Shown: in pieces, positions 15,466-23,179 of the stretch | Layout: each line of letters starts with the position of its first letter | Numbering within the stretch: position 1 is the stretch's first letter | Assembly (NCBI RefSeq): GCF_001672975.1 | Contig: NZ_LZKU01000161.1 | Location: 1-36,289 of the forward strand | Source: Mycobacterium sp. 1465703.0 | Lineage (GTDB): Bacteria; Actinomycetota; Actinomycetes; Mycobacteriales; Mycobacteriaceae | DNA: 36,289 nt | Direction: 5' to 3' | The notes under the pieces: model-generated | The model's database searches: none | The model's input: only the letters and a program-made list of their open reading frames with translations | What the model was told of the DNA's origin: nothing | Position numbers and translations under genes: made by a program

Positions 15466-16397
15466 AAACCGATCTACCACAAGACATCAGCGACTTCGCC
15501 GCCGTCGCCGCAAAGCGACTGATCCGATTGGGCGGACCGCCGGCGGCGCTGCGCGCCGAAACCGACGACGCCATCCGGGATGCCGCGCGTATCGCGCTGA
15601 ACGACGTCGGCGCGTTCGACCTCGACGTGCGCTCCGCGGCGGATGACCTGCTGGCCGCCGCGGTGCTGTGCCAGGCTGCCGGCGCCACCGTGCTCCCCTA
15701 TCCACTGGTGGAGGAATTGCTGGCGATCGACGGCGCGCGCCTGTCACTGGTCAACCCCAAAGCCCCGCGCATCGACCACGGCGATCTGGCCGGTGACTGG
15801 ATCGCCGCGGACCTGGACGGCAACCGGTACCGGCCCCAGCCGGGCTCGCGCACCGGCGCCAAGCTGGGACCGTTCCTGGTTCCGGCCACCGTGAGCGCAC
15901 CCGAGGGAACCGTCCCTGCCGCCGACGTTAACCTTCATCTCGTGCTGGGATCATGGCGGATTCTGGGAGCGGTGCAGCAGTCGTTGCAGATCGTCACCGA
16001 CCATGTGCGCGCCCGGATCCAGTTCGGCAAGCCGCTCGCGGACTTTCAGGCCGTCAGGTTCGCCGTGGCCGATGCGGCCGTCGCGATCCGGGGACTGCAC
16101 GAACTCGCCAAGTACACGATTTGTCGACCGGAATCATTGCCGGCGCAGATTCATTCGGCTGACGCCCTGATCCTTCGCCTCAAGGCCGCCGACACGGCAC
16201 GGCAGGTGATGCGTACGTCCCACCAATTACTTGGGGCCCTGGGTTTCTGCGACGAGTCTGACGTCAGTGTGCTCGATCGGCATACCCAACCCCTGATCCG
16301 GTTGCCGTTGGGTACCGAGGAACTCGCGCTGCGCCTGATTCCGAGCGTGTCGGATGGGTCATTCGAGACGCTGTTCAGTGAGCCGGTATCGGCGTGA
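15462..16397 (+). CDS. Acyl-CoA dehydrogenase subunit, small/beta type (pair 2)
   Basis: A short 311-aa ACAD-fold protein. The C-terminal domain shows 'ILGAVQQSLQIVTDHVRARIQFGKPLADFQAVRFAVADAAVAIRG' and 'TSHQLLGALGFCDESDVSVLDRH'. The latter aligns with the 'GALGQTWEHD' region of the subunit at 12129, keeping the Glu (C-D-E-S-D against T-W-E-H-D). The central beta-domain is reduced. The start is GTG 15462, in a GTGA overlap with the preceding stop and GGAG 8 nt upstream. It probably forms a heteromer with the gene at 14308. A 49-nt gap with a strong GAGGAG site separates it from the ligase gene. Confidence 0.83.
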   Translation: MKTDLPQDISDFAAVAAKRLIRLGGPPAALRAETDDAIRDAARIALNDVGAFDLDVRSAADDLLAAAVLCQAAGATVLPYPLVEELLAIDGARLSLVNPKAPRIDHGDLAGDWIAADLDGNRYRPQPGSRTGAKLGPFLVPATVSAPEGTVPAADVNLHLVLGSWRILGAVQQSLQIVTDHVRARIQFGKPLADFQAVRFAVADAAVAIRGLHELAKYTICRPESLPAQIHSADALILRLKAADTARQVMRTSHQLLGALGFCDESDVSVLDRHTQPLIRLPLGTEELALRLIPSVSDGSFETLFSEPVSA

Positions 16398-16446
16398 GCA
16401 CCGCCGGCGACGATGCAGGGCGCAGCGATGAGGAGGAGCGGCGCAG

Positions 16447-17955
16447 ATGAGCACCGAACCCCTCGCGGACGCGGTCACCCCTAACCCGCTTGCGGACGGA
16501 ATCCCGTTCGGCATCAAACTCCAACAGCTGGCCGAAGAACGGCACGACGATCCGGCCGTGACGATCGTCGCGCTCGACGGCAGCGCGGCCTCGCTGACCT
16601 TCGGCGAACTCGATGCCCGCGCCAACCAGTGGGGCCGGGCACTGGCCGGCAACGGTGCGCAGACGGGTTCGCTTGTCGCACTGGCCATTCCGAACTCACA
16701 GCATCTGGTGCTGGCGACGCTCGGGTGCTGGAAGATTGGTGCGGTGCCCGTCCCGATGCACTGGGACCTACCCGAGTGGGAGCGAGACCGGGTGCGTGAG
16801 GTGATCGACCCGACCGTCGTCGTCGACGAGCAGAGCCGCTGGGCGCTCGATGCCCGCGCGGCCGGCGAGTCCGACAGCGCGTTACCGGCGGCCGTCTCCC
16901 CCACTGCCAACGGGATCTGCAGCAGCGGCTCCACCGGCGTGCCCAAGGTGATCCTCAACCTGGCGCCGTCGCTGTGGATTCCGCAGCAGAGCGAGCCATT
17001 CCTGTCGAACTGGACACCGGTGGCCCAGCCGCAGACCATCATGGTGCCCGCACCGATGTATCACACCAACGGTTTCGCCACCTTCCTGATGATGCTGGGC
17101 GGCGATCATCTCGTCATCCTCGAAAAGTTCGACGCGGCACTGGTTCTCGATGTCATCGAACGTTTCCGGATCACCAACTTCACGGCCACGCCCACCATGC
17201 TGGCGCGCATCGCGGCCCGGCCCGACGTACGGCAGCGTGATCTGTCCAGCATCGTCTTCATCCTGCAGGGCGCCGCGGTGATGCCGCCGTCGCTGCTGCA
17301 CACTTGGTTCGAACTGCTCAGCCCCGAGCAGATCGTGACGGCATACGGCATGACCGAAAATCTCGGGCTCACCGCGTTGCGGGGCGACGAATGGCTTGCC
17401 CACCCGGGCAGTGTGGGCCGCGGATTCCGGGATACCGAGATCCGGATCCTGGATGCCGACAAACGACCACTGGGTCCCGGCGAGGACGGCGACGTCTACC
17501 TGCGGGCGCCGATGAGCGCGGGATACCGCTACCTGGGTGGCGCGCCCCCGCTGCCGTCGACCGAGGACGGCTTCCGCTCCGCCGGAGACATCGGCCATCT
17601 GGACGAAGACGGCTTCCTCTACATTGTCGACCGCCGCGTTGACATGATCGTCACCGGCGGCGCCAATGTCTTTCCGGCCGAAGTGGAGTCCGCGCTCGCC
17701 GGCCATCCCGGCATCGCCGATGTCGTCGTCATCGGACTGGCCGACTCGCAATGGGGACGCCGGGTGCATGCGGTCATTCAGCGCGCCGACTCCGACGGAT
17801 CCGCGCCACTGACCGAACAAGAAGTGATCGAGTACGCGAAGACCCGCCTCGCGCCGTACAAGGCGCCCAAAACCGTGGAGTTCGTCGATGCGATTCCGAG
17901 GACCGCGGCAACCAAGGTCAACCGGTCGGCCATGATCGAGGCCCGGGGCGGCTGA
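16447..17955 (+). CDS. Acyl-CoA ligase (AMP-forming, FadD-like)
   Basis: A 502-aa ANL enzyme, last gene of the ACAD operon. The phosphate loop 'CSSGSTGVPKVIL' is at 158-170. 'AYGMTENLG' (A5), 'FRSAGDIGHLDEDG' (A7), 'DRRVDMIVTGGANVFPAEVE' (A8) and 'IPRTAATKVNRSAM' (A10, catalytic Lys about 490) follow in order, so all core motifs are intact. The phosphate loop begins C-S-S-G-S rather than the common Y-T-S-G-T, as seen in some bile-acid and steroid-acid CoA ligases. It would form the CoA thioester that the preceding dehydrogenases act on. GAGGAG lies 8-18 nt before the ATG. Confidence 0.88.
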   Translation: MSTEPLADAVTPNPLADGIPFGIKLQQLAEERHDDPAVTIVALDGSAASLTFGELDARANQWGRALAGNGAQTGSLVALAIPNSQHLVLATLGCWKIGAVPVPMHWDLPEWERDRVREVIDPTVVVDEQSRWALDARAAGESDSALPAAVSPTANGICSSGSTGVPKVILNLAPSLWIPQQSEPFLSNWTPVAQPQTIMVPAPMYHTNGFATFLMMLGGDHLVILEKFDAALVLDVIERFRITNFTATPTMLARIAARPDVRQRDLSSIVFILQGAAVMPPSLLHTWFELLSPEQIVTAYGMTENLGLTALRGDEWLAHPGSVGRGFRDTEIRILDADKRPLGPGEDGDVYLRAPMSAGYRYLGGAPPLPSTEDGFRSAGDIGHLDEDGFLYIVDRRVDMIVTGGANVFPAEVESALAGHPGIADVVVIGLADSQWGRRVHAVIQRADSDGSAPLTEQEVIEYAKTRLAPYKAPKTVEFVDAIPRTAATKVNRSAMIEARGG

Positions 17956-17984
17956 TCGCTCGGAGCGTTGTCGGCCCCCCGACC

Positions 17985-17990
17985 TATAGT
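17985..17990 (+). promoter_or_regulatory. -10 element for the HNH gene (leaderless promoter)
   Basis: TATAGT lies 7 nt before the ATG at 17998. A transcript starting the usual 6-8 nt downstream would begin at or next to the start codon, giving a leaderless mRNA. No Shine-Dalgarno is seen before this ATG, which fits. Confidence 0.5.
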
Positions 17991-18005
17991 CGAATTTATG
18001 TTCGA
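17990..18005. promoter_or_regulatory. LexA (SOS) box overlapping the HNH gene start codon
   Basis: TCGAATTTATGTTCGA matches the mycobacterial SOS box TCGAAC-N4-GTTCGA with one mismatch (T for C at position 6). It covers the predicted transcription start and the ATG at 17998-18000, ideal for repression by LexA. Several 13E12-family genes of M. tuberculosis are known to be DNA-damage inducible through such boxes. Confidence 0.75.
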
Positions 18006-19467
18006 ATCGGCGCGCCTCTATCCGGCCGCGACGCCGGAGTCCTCGGCCTTGCTGGAACGGATCTGTTCGTCGTCGCGTGCGGAGAACCAAGCGGCCGGTG
18101 AGCGCCTGGTGGCAATCGGCGAACTCGACATGCTGCGGTTGCGCCAGTACGGAGAACACGAGACCTGGGCGACCGACACGTGGGATGCCATATCCGCCGA
18201 GATCGCCGCGGCGCTGCAAATAAGCCACTCGCTGGCGTCGAGCTACCTGAACTACTCGCGCGCGATGCGCAACCGACTACCAAAAGTGGGCTCCGCGTTG
18301 GTTTCCGGGGACATCAGTTATTCGGCGTTCCAAACCATCGTGTTCCGCACCGACTTGATTACCGATGCCGAGGTGATGGCCACCGTCGACGCGACGCTCG
18401 CGCTAAGAGTCCAACGATGGCCGACGATGACGCGCGGACGCCTGGCCGCCGCGGTGGACCGGATCGTGGCCCGGGCCGATCGCGACGCGGTCCGGCGTCG
18501 CCGCGAACAACAAGCGGGTCGTGAGATCTCAATTTGGGAGGGTGGCGACGGCTTAGCGCAGATATTCGGAAGGCTGATCGCCACCGATGCCCACGCCGTG
18601 GACGCGCGGTTAAACGCGTTGGCTGCCACAGTTTGCGAGGGTGATCCGCGCACCATGCAGCAGCGTCGCGCTGATGCGATGGGGGCATTGGCGGCCGGAG
18701 TCGAAAGACTGCAGTGCCGCTGCGGGCAACCGAGTTGCCCGGCCGCCGCAATCCCGGTGCCCAGCCCGGTCGTGATCCACGTGGTGGCCAACCAGTCCAC
18801 CGTTGACGGCACCGGAGCGGGCCCCGCTTCCATCGTCGGCACAGATTGGCTCATCCCCGCGGAAGTGGTAACCCAGCTTGCCGAATCGTCGAGACTGCGA
18901 CCGCTGACGCATCCCGGGGACGCACCGCCCGAGCGCGGGTACGTCCCATCGCAGGCGTTGGCCGATTTCGTGCGCTGCCGCGATTTGACGTGCCGCTTCC
19001 CCGGGTGCGACCGACCCGCGACCGAAGCCGATCTCGACCACACCATCCCCTACTCCCACGGCGGCGCGACGCACGCTTCCAATCTCAAATGCCTTTGCCG
19101 TCAACATCATCTGATCAAAACCTTCTGGGGGTGGCAGGATCAGCAGCTGCCTGACGGCACGGTGATCTGGCACTCCCCGTCAGGGCACACCTACGTGACC
19201 ACGCCGGGCAGTGCACTGCTGTTTCCGTCCCTGTGCGCTCCCACCGGGGAGATCCCCGCCCCCGAAGCCGATCTCCCGCCCGACTACTGCGCCGAGCGCA
19301 CGGCGATGATGCCCGAGCGTCGCCGCACCCGTGCAGAGAACCGCGCGAAATACATTGCCGACGGACGCCGGCATAACCGCGCAATGCTTCCAGCCCGTCA
19401 ATCCGCACACCAAGCGGCTTCACCCGGCCCCGCCCCACCGGGCAACGGCGACCCTCCACCGTTCTGA
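17998..19467 (+). CDS. DUF222 / 13E12-family HNH endonuclease
   Basis: A complete 489-aa member starting MFESARLYPAA, the usual MFE-type N-terminus of this family. The DUF222 helical region spans about 20-240. A 'CRCGQPSCPAA' segment is near 240-249. The HNH domain lies at 331-375: C332 and C337 in 'TCRFPGCDRPATEADLDHTIPY', D347-H348, then 'HGGATHASNLKCLCRQHHLIK' with the Asn and His of the fold. A DNA-nicking or cutting role is inferred from the motif. The start at 17998 is preferred over TTG 17968 because the family begins MFE and the promoter and LexA box sit exactly here. It lies 42 nt after the ligase operon but is probably regulated separately by DNA damage. Confidence 0.9.
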   Translation: MFESARLYPAATPESSALLERICSSSRAENQAAGERLVAIGELDMLRLRQYGEHETWATDTWDAISAEIAAALQISHSLASSYLNYSRAMRNRLPKVGSALVSGDISYSAFQTIVFRTDLITDAEVMATVDATLALRVQRWPTMTRGRLAAAVDRIVARADRDAVRRRREQQAGREISIWEGGDGLAQIFGRLIATDAHAVDARLNALAATVCEGDPRTMQQRRADAMGALAAGVERLQCRCGQPSCPAAAIPVPSPVVIHVVANQSTVDGTGAGPASIVGTDWLIPAEVVTQLAESSRLRPLTHPGDAPPERGYVPSQALADFVRCRDLTCRFPGCDRPATEADLDHTIPYSHGGATHASNLKCLCRQHHLIKTFWGWQDQQLPDGTVIWHSPSGHTYVTTPGSALLFPSLCAPTGEIPAPEADLPPDYCAERTAMMPERRRTRAENRAKYIADGRRHNRAMLPARQSAHQAASPGPAPPGNGDPPPF

Positions 19468-19616
19468 GACCCGAGAACATTGCGAAACCCTATTTCCGCA
19501 GGAACGTTTCTGCTGCTCAACAGCGCGAAAGGTTGGGATCGGTAGCAGAATCAGACGCACGACTTTTGCCAATCGTCGGCAAACACTACGGCCGGCAACA
19601 GCGAAAGGAATGCGTC

Positions 19617-19979
19617 GTGGCCCGCATCCAGATCATGAAAAGGCTCGTTGCCGGTGCTGTGCTCGCGGGTGGTCTGGCGATACCCGGCGCCGGGCTCACC
19701 GCGGGCATCGCCCAGGCTGACAACCCCGACTGGGGTCCAGCCCACCATTGGTGCCCGGGTGAGCCGCTACCAGTGACCGGTAACCACGTCACCGACCCGT
19801 TCCGCGGCTGGGACATGAACGTATGCCACACCTACTACTACCTGTGGCCGGGCATGGGCAATGTCTCCAGCATGATTTGGGACGGAGACAACCCACCCCC
19901 GAAGCCTCCGCCACCGCCAGCCCTCATCACCAAAGACAACTGCCAGCAGATACTCGGGATCTTCTGCCCCAAAGCTTGA
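19617..19979 (+). CDS. Small secreted mycobacterial protein
   Basis: 120 aa from GTG 19617 (AAAGGAA 7 nt upstream); a start at ATG 19635 is possible. A signal peptide is evident: a basic start (MARIQIMKR), a hydrophobic Ala/Gly/Leu core, and an A-Q-A cleavage site near residue 34. The mature part of about 86 aa is rich in Trp, Pro and Tyr and has four Cys (HWCPGEP, MNVCHTY, DNCQQILGIFCP), so two disulfides are possible. It also has a proline run (NPPPKPPPPP). I recognise the style of small exported mycobacterial proteins but no functional domain. It is flanked by non-coding gaps of 149 and 95 nt, so it is probably transcribed alone. Confidence 0.72.
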   Translation: MARIQIMKRLVAGAVLAGGLAIPGAGLTAGIAQADNPDWGPAHHWCPGEPLPVTGNHVTDPFRGWDMNVCHTYYYLWPGMGNVSSMIWDGDNPPPKPPPPPALITKDNCQQILGIFCPKA

Positions 19980-20018
19980 AAGCACCGCGGCCTCTACTCG
20001 TCCGCCGGCCGGCAACGC

Positions 20019-20037
20019 GCGGTAACCTCATTCTCAT
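20019..20037. promoter_or_regulatory. Degenerate copy of the GGTAACgTCATTACC operator upstream of the TetR-fusion gene
   Basis: GCGGTAACCTCATTCTCAT is identical at 14 of 19 positions to the perfect inverted repeat at 21169-21187. One half (GGTAAC-TCATT) is kept and the other is decayed. It lies 37 nt before the ATG of the TetR-hotdog gene, suggesting autoregulation. Confidence 0.4.
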
Positions 20038-20074
20038 AGAGCGACCAGTGCGCTATGGAAGGGGACAACCGCTC

Positions 20075-21106
20075 ATGGCCGACCCCAGCGACGACGTTGA
20101 GATAACGCGCGGCGACCGCTTCATCAAGACGGCCGTGGCGATACTGGGCGAGACGGGACGTACCGACTTCACCGTGCAAGAGGTGGTCGCGCGCTCCAAG
20201 ACCTCGCTGCGGGCCTTCTACCAACACTTCAGCAGCAAGGACGAACTGCTGCTGGCGCTGTTCGAGCGAACCATCGCCCAGTCGGTACAGGCCTGGCGCG
20301 CTGAAACCACGGAGTTGGACAGCACCTCGGCACTGAAATTGCTGATCGACCGACTCAGTCAGCAACCGGAATCGAGCACCCAGGACAGCCTCAATCGGGC
20401 GCTGACTCTCTACAACCAGCACCTGGCCGAGACTCGTCCTCGCGAATACGCCCGGGTGCTCTCTCCGCTGCATCGCCTGATTCGCGACATCGTCGGCCAA
20501 GGCATCACCGAAGGTGTGTTCAATCCCGGATTGGACGTCGGCGCCGCGGCCGCCATCGTCATGCAGACGATGATGGGTGCGCAGCGATTGCATTGGCTGG
20601 GTTCGGAATTGAATGGAACACCAGTCGATGTCGGCCAGCTCTATGACTTCTGCAGCCGTGCCCTTGGCATCCGCGAGACCGACGAAGAAGCGGCCAGCCC
20701 GTCGCTGGCCGAGCTGTTCGCCCAGATCGGCATGCGACCCGGCACCCGCAACGGCGAATTCGCCATGACCATGCCGGTCAGCCCCCAGGTGGTCAACACT
20801 TCCGGTGCACTGCAGGGCGGCTTGCTCGCCACGCTGGTAGATGTCGCGGGCGGGCAGTTCGGGCTGGACTATCTGCAACCGGGCACCACGATGACCACCG
20901 CCGATCTGTTCATTCGCTACCTGCGACCGGTCCGGCAGGGAGCGGCCTTCGCAGTGCCCAGGATGCTGCGATCCGGACGCCGCGCGATGGTGATGCAGGT
21001 GGACATCTACGGCGATGGCGACGACGAGCTGCTCGCCACGGCCACCGTCAATTTCGCCATCATCAACGGAAACACCCCAAAGCTTCCGAGCTGGCCGGAA
21101 GGATGA
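20075..21106 (+). CDS. TetR regulator fused to a PaaI-like hot-dog thioesterase domain
   Basis: A 343-aa two-part protein. Residues 10-60 are a TetR helix-turn-helix: 'TAVAILGETGRTDFTVQEVVARSKTSLRAFYQHFSSKDELLLALF'. Residues 60-200 are the helical TetR ligand/dimer region. Residues about 225-333 are a complete hot-dog fold of the PaaI/YdiI thioesterase type: 'NTSGALQGGLLATLVDVAGGQ', then 'TTADLFIRYLRPVRQGAAFAVPRMLRSGRRAMVMQVDIYGDG' and 'LLATATVNFAI'. The usual H-G-G is Q-G-G (Q247), while the acidic residue D256 is kept. It may sense or hydrolyse an acyl-CoA while controlling transcription. ATG 20075 follows AAGGGG at about 10 nt. The amidohydrolase gene downstream has a matching operator. 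Confidence 0.85.
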   Translation: MADPSDDVEITRGDRFIKTAVAILGETGRTDFTVQEVVARSKTSLRAFYQHFSSKDELLLALFERTIAQSVQAWRAETTELDSTSALKLLIDRLSQQPESSTQDSLNRALTLYNQHLAETRPREYARVLSPLHRLIRDIVGQGITEGVFNPGLDVGAAAAIVMQTMMGAQRLHWLGSELNGTPVDVGQLYDFCSRALGIRETDEEAASPSLAELFAQIGMRPGTRNGEFAMTMPVSPQVVNTSGALQGGLLATLVDVAGGQFGLDYLQPGTTMTTADLFIRYLRPVRQGAAFAVPRMLRSGRRAMVMQVDIYGDGDDELLATATVNFAIINGNTPKLPSWPEG

Positions 21107-21168
21107 GCTGGCCGGACGGATGAGCCGGCTGGTGCGGGCGCAAGCCCGGTATACCTTGTTGCGCAAAA

Positions 21169-21187
21169 GTGGTAACGTCATTACCAC
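21169..21187. promoter_or_regulatory. TetR-type operator upstream of the amidohydrolase gene
   Basis: GTGGTAACGTCATTACCAC is a perfect 7-bp inverted repeat (GTGGTAA / TTACCAC) around a 5-bp centre, 35 nt before the amidohydrolase ATG. It follows a TATACC that may be a -10 at 21150-21155. The size and symmetry suit a TetR dimer, and the adjacent upstream gene encodes one. Confidence 0.6.
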
Positions 21188-21222
21188 ACAGCGAGAATCT
21201 GAACGTTTTCAAGGAGATCGCC

Positions 21223-22428
21223 ATGCCATCGCGTGAGCTTCCCTTCCCCGTATTCGACGCGGACAACCACATGTACGAGCCGCAGGAAGCGCTGACCAAG
21301 TTCCTCCCCGACAAGCGCAAGAACGTCATCGACTACGTGCAGGTTCGCGGTCGCACCAAAATCGTTGTGCGCGGCCACATCAGCGAGTACATCCCCAACC
21401 CGACATTCGAAGTGGTCGCCCGCCCGGGTGCGCAGGAGGACTACTTCCGCAATGGCGCGCAGGGCAAGAGTTACCGCGAGATCCTCGGCGAGCCGATGAA
21501 GGCGATCCCCGCCTTCCGGGAACCGGGCGCGCGCCTCGAGGTGATGGACGAACTCGGTATCGACTACGCGCTGATGTTCCCGACCCTGGCCAGCTTGGTC
21601 GAGGAGCGCATGAAGGACGACCCGGAGATGACCCACGACGTCATCCACGCGCTCAACGAGTGGATGCACGAGCAGTGGTCGTTCAACTACCACGACCGTA
21701 TCTTCGCCACCCCGGTGATCACACTGCCGATCGTCGACCGCGCACTGGAAGAACTTCAGTGGTGCCTCGAGCGCGGCGCCCGCACCGTGCTGGTTCGCCC
21801 GGCGCCGGTACCCGGCTACAAGGGCAGCCGATCCTTCGGGCTCGAGGAGTTCGACCCGTTCTGGCAGGCCTGCATCAAGGCCGAGATCCCGGTTTCGATG
21901 CACGCTTCGGACAGCGGCTATTCCGAATTCGCGAATGTGTGGGAGCCCGGTGACGAGTTCCTGCCGTTCAAGCCGACCCCGTTCCGGAGCTTCGCGATGG
22001 GCCACCGGCCCATCCTGGATGCGATGGGTGCGCTGGTGTGTCACGGCGCGCTCACCCGCAACCCGGAGCTGCGGATCCTGTCCATCGAAAACGGTGCGGA
22101 CTGGGTGCCAGACCTGTTCAAGGGCCTCAAGGGCGTTTACAAGAAGATGCCGCTGGCGTTCGGCGAGGACCCGATCGAGGCGTTTAAGCGCTGCGTCTAC
22201 ATCACCCCGTTCTGGGAGGACCGATTCACCGAGATCGTGAACATGGTCGGGACCGACCGGGTGATGTTCGGCTCCGACTGGCCACACCCCGAAGGACTGA
22301 AGGACCCCATCTCCTTCGTCGACGAGCTTGCCGACTTCAGCGATGAGGACAAGGCAAAGATCATGGGCGGCAACCTGATGAAGCTGATGAAGGTGTCCGC
22401 GCCCGCCAAAAAGCCGGTCTCGGCCTGA
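21223..22428 (+). CDS. Amidohydrolase-family (amidohydrolase_2) metal-dependent hydrolase
   Basis: A 401-aa TIM-barrel protein of the amidohydrolase_2/ACMSD-like group. The first-strand motif is 'FDADNHMYEP' (D12, D14, H16), a mycobacterial variant of D-x-H-x-H. 'IPVSMHASDSG' supplies H227, and 'RVMFGSDWPHPEGLKDP' carries the catalytic Asp D352. The family includes hydrolases and decarboxylases, with many paralogs of unknown substrate in environmental mycobacteria. ATG 21223 has a textbook AAGGAG at 21211-21216. The operator at 21169-21187 indicates control by the TetR-hotdog protein encoded just upstream. It does not obviously belong to the P450/ACAD catabolic cluster. Confidence 0.85.
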   Translation: MPSRELPFPVFDADNHMYEPQEALTKFLPDKRKNVIDYVQVRGRTKIVVRGHISEYIPNPTFEVVARPGAQEDYFRNGAQGKSYREILGEPMKAIPAFREPGARLEVMDELGIDYALMFPTLASLVEERMKDDPEMTHDVIHALNEWMHEQWSFNYHDRIFATPVITLPIVDRALEELQWCLERGARTVLVRPAPVPGYKGSRSFGLEEFDPFWQACIKAEIPVSMHASDSGYSEFANVWEPGDEFLPFKPTPFRSFAMGHRPILDAMGALVCHGALTRNPELRILSIENGADWVPDLFKGLKGVYKKMPLAFGEDPIEAFKRCVYITPFWEDRFTEIVNMVGTDRVMFGSDWPHPEGLKDPISFVDELADFSDEDKAKIMGGNLMKLMKVSAPAKKPVSA

Positions 22429-22532
22429 TCGCTGTCTGACCCGATCCCCCCACTCGGTGTAGCCGGACCCGTCGGCGGGTAGTCGTCGGCATAACCGCCA
22501 ACGAGTCGCGCCTGATCGCAAAGGGAGGGCAG

Positions 22533-22907
22533 ATGAGCGCGACACCAAACGACCGGACACCGGTCAATATCGATGACGACGTCGCGTTTCTCACCGAGCA
22601 GATCGAAGGGCTCAAGCAACTGGCACAGCGTGACGACGTCGACGACGAAGAGATCTATGACCTGAGTATCCGGTGGGGTACCGCACTTGCGGGACGACTG
22701 CCCCGCCTGGCTCATTACAACTCGCTAGGCGAACTCGACGACGAGGATCAGCAGCGGTTTGGTTCGCTATGTGATCAGTTGCGCGAGTTATCGCCGCTGA
22801 TAGAGAGATTCGACTTGACTCGGCCGCGACTTCCCGGTTCCACGGACGATCAGGTTAGCGGTAGTCGTCATGCCCGGAAGCGTCTGGCACGCTTTCTGCA
22901 TAAGTGA
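22533..22907 (+). CDS. Hypothetical acidic alpha-helical protein
   Basis: A 124-aa protein with no domain I recognise. It is acidic in the first two thirds ('DDDVAFLTEQIEGLKQLAQRDDVDDEEIYDLSIRW') and basic at the end ('RHARKRLARFLHK'). It is predicted helical and soluble with no signal peptide. ATG 22533 is preceded by a strong AAAGGGAGGG, so it is probably expressed. It follows the amidohydrolase gene after 104 nt on the same strand. Its last 53 nt overlap the 3' end of the convergent Zn-ribbon gene, an unusual but possible arrangement. Confidence 0.65.
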   Translation: MSATPNDRTPVNIDDDVAFLTEQIEGLKQLAQRDDVDDEEIYDLSIRWGTALAGRLPRLAHYNSLGELDDEDQQRFGSLCDQLRELSPLIERFDLTRPRLPGSTDDQVSGSRHARKRLARFLHK

Positions 22908-23178
22908 GAAAGTCTATGTCGCGCAATCTGATCGCGGTCCGCGGCTTAGAACAGTCCGGATTACGGCACGTCAGCGCGACCATGTAAGCGTCGGCATCTT
23001 CGTTCAGGAACAGGAAACCAAGGTACAGCGCGTCGCCGACGGCGAAATCCGTTGCGCCGCAGGCTTCGCAATGGCCACCCTTGGCTGTGATGTGCTCGAG
23101 GACGCGATGCCGGGCCACCGTATCCAAGCTGATCAACTCGGGCCGTACCCCTATACCCTCGGTCGCGATGTCGACCAT
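22855..23178 (-). CDS. Small zinc-ribbon-like protein
   Basis: 107 aa from ATG 23178, one base after the stop of the molybdopterin-oxidoreductase gene and with GGAG upstream inside it. The in-frame extension upstream is just the antisense-like reading of the neighbour and is excluded. Four Cys in two pairs, C37-x-x-C40 ('HCEACGATDF') and C71-x4-C76 ('LTCRNPDCSK'), suggest a zinc ribbon holding a small beta-rich domain. No further family is recognised. Tight coupling to the cytochrome b-molybdopterin gene suggests a role with that enzyme, such as assembly, sensing or an accessory subunit (inference). Confidence 0.68.
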   Translation of the reverse strand: MVDIATEGIGVRPELISLDTVARHRVLEHITAKGGHCEACGATDFAVGDALYLGFLFLNEDADAYMVALTCRNPDCSKPRTAIRLRDIDFLTYAESVPDASGHDDYR

Positions 23179-23179
23179 C

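Noticed and set aside
1..19467. The two HNH genes as inverted copies of a mobile repeat bracketing the cluster
   Set aside because: Their N-terminal sequences differ strongly and no shared DNA repeat was seen. They appear to be different members of a large family, not a recent duplication.
22467..22480. ACCCG-TCGG-CGGGT hairpin after the amidohydrolase gene as a terminator
   Set aside because: The stem is only 5 bp and there is no U-tract; such hairpins are expected by chance in GC-rich DNA.
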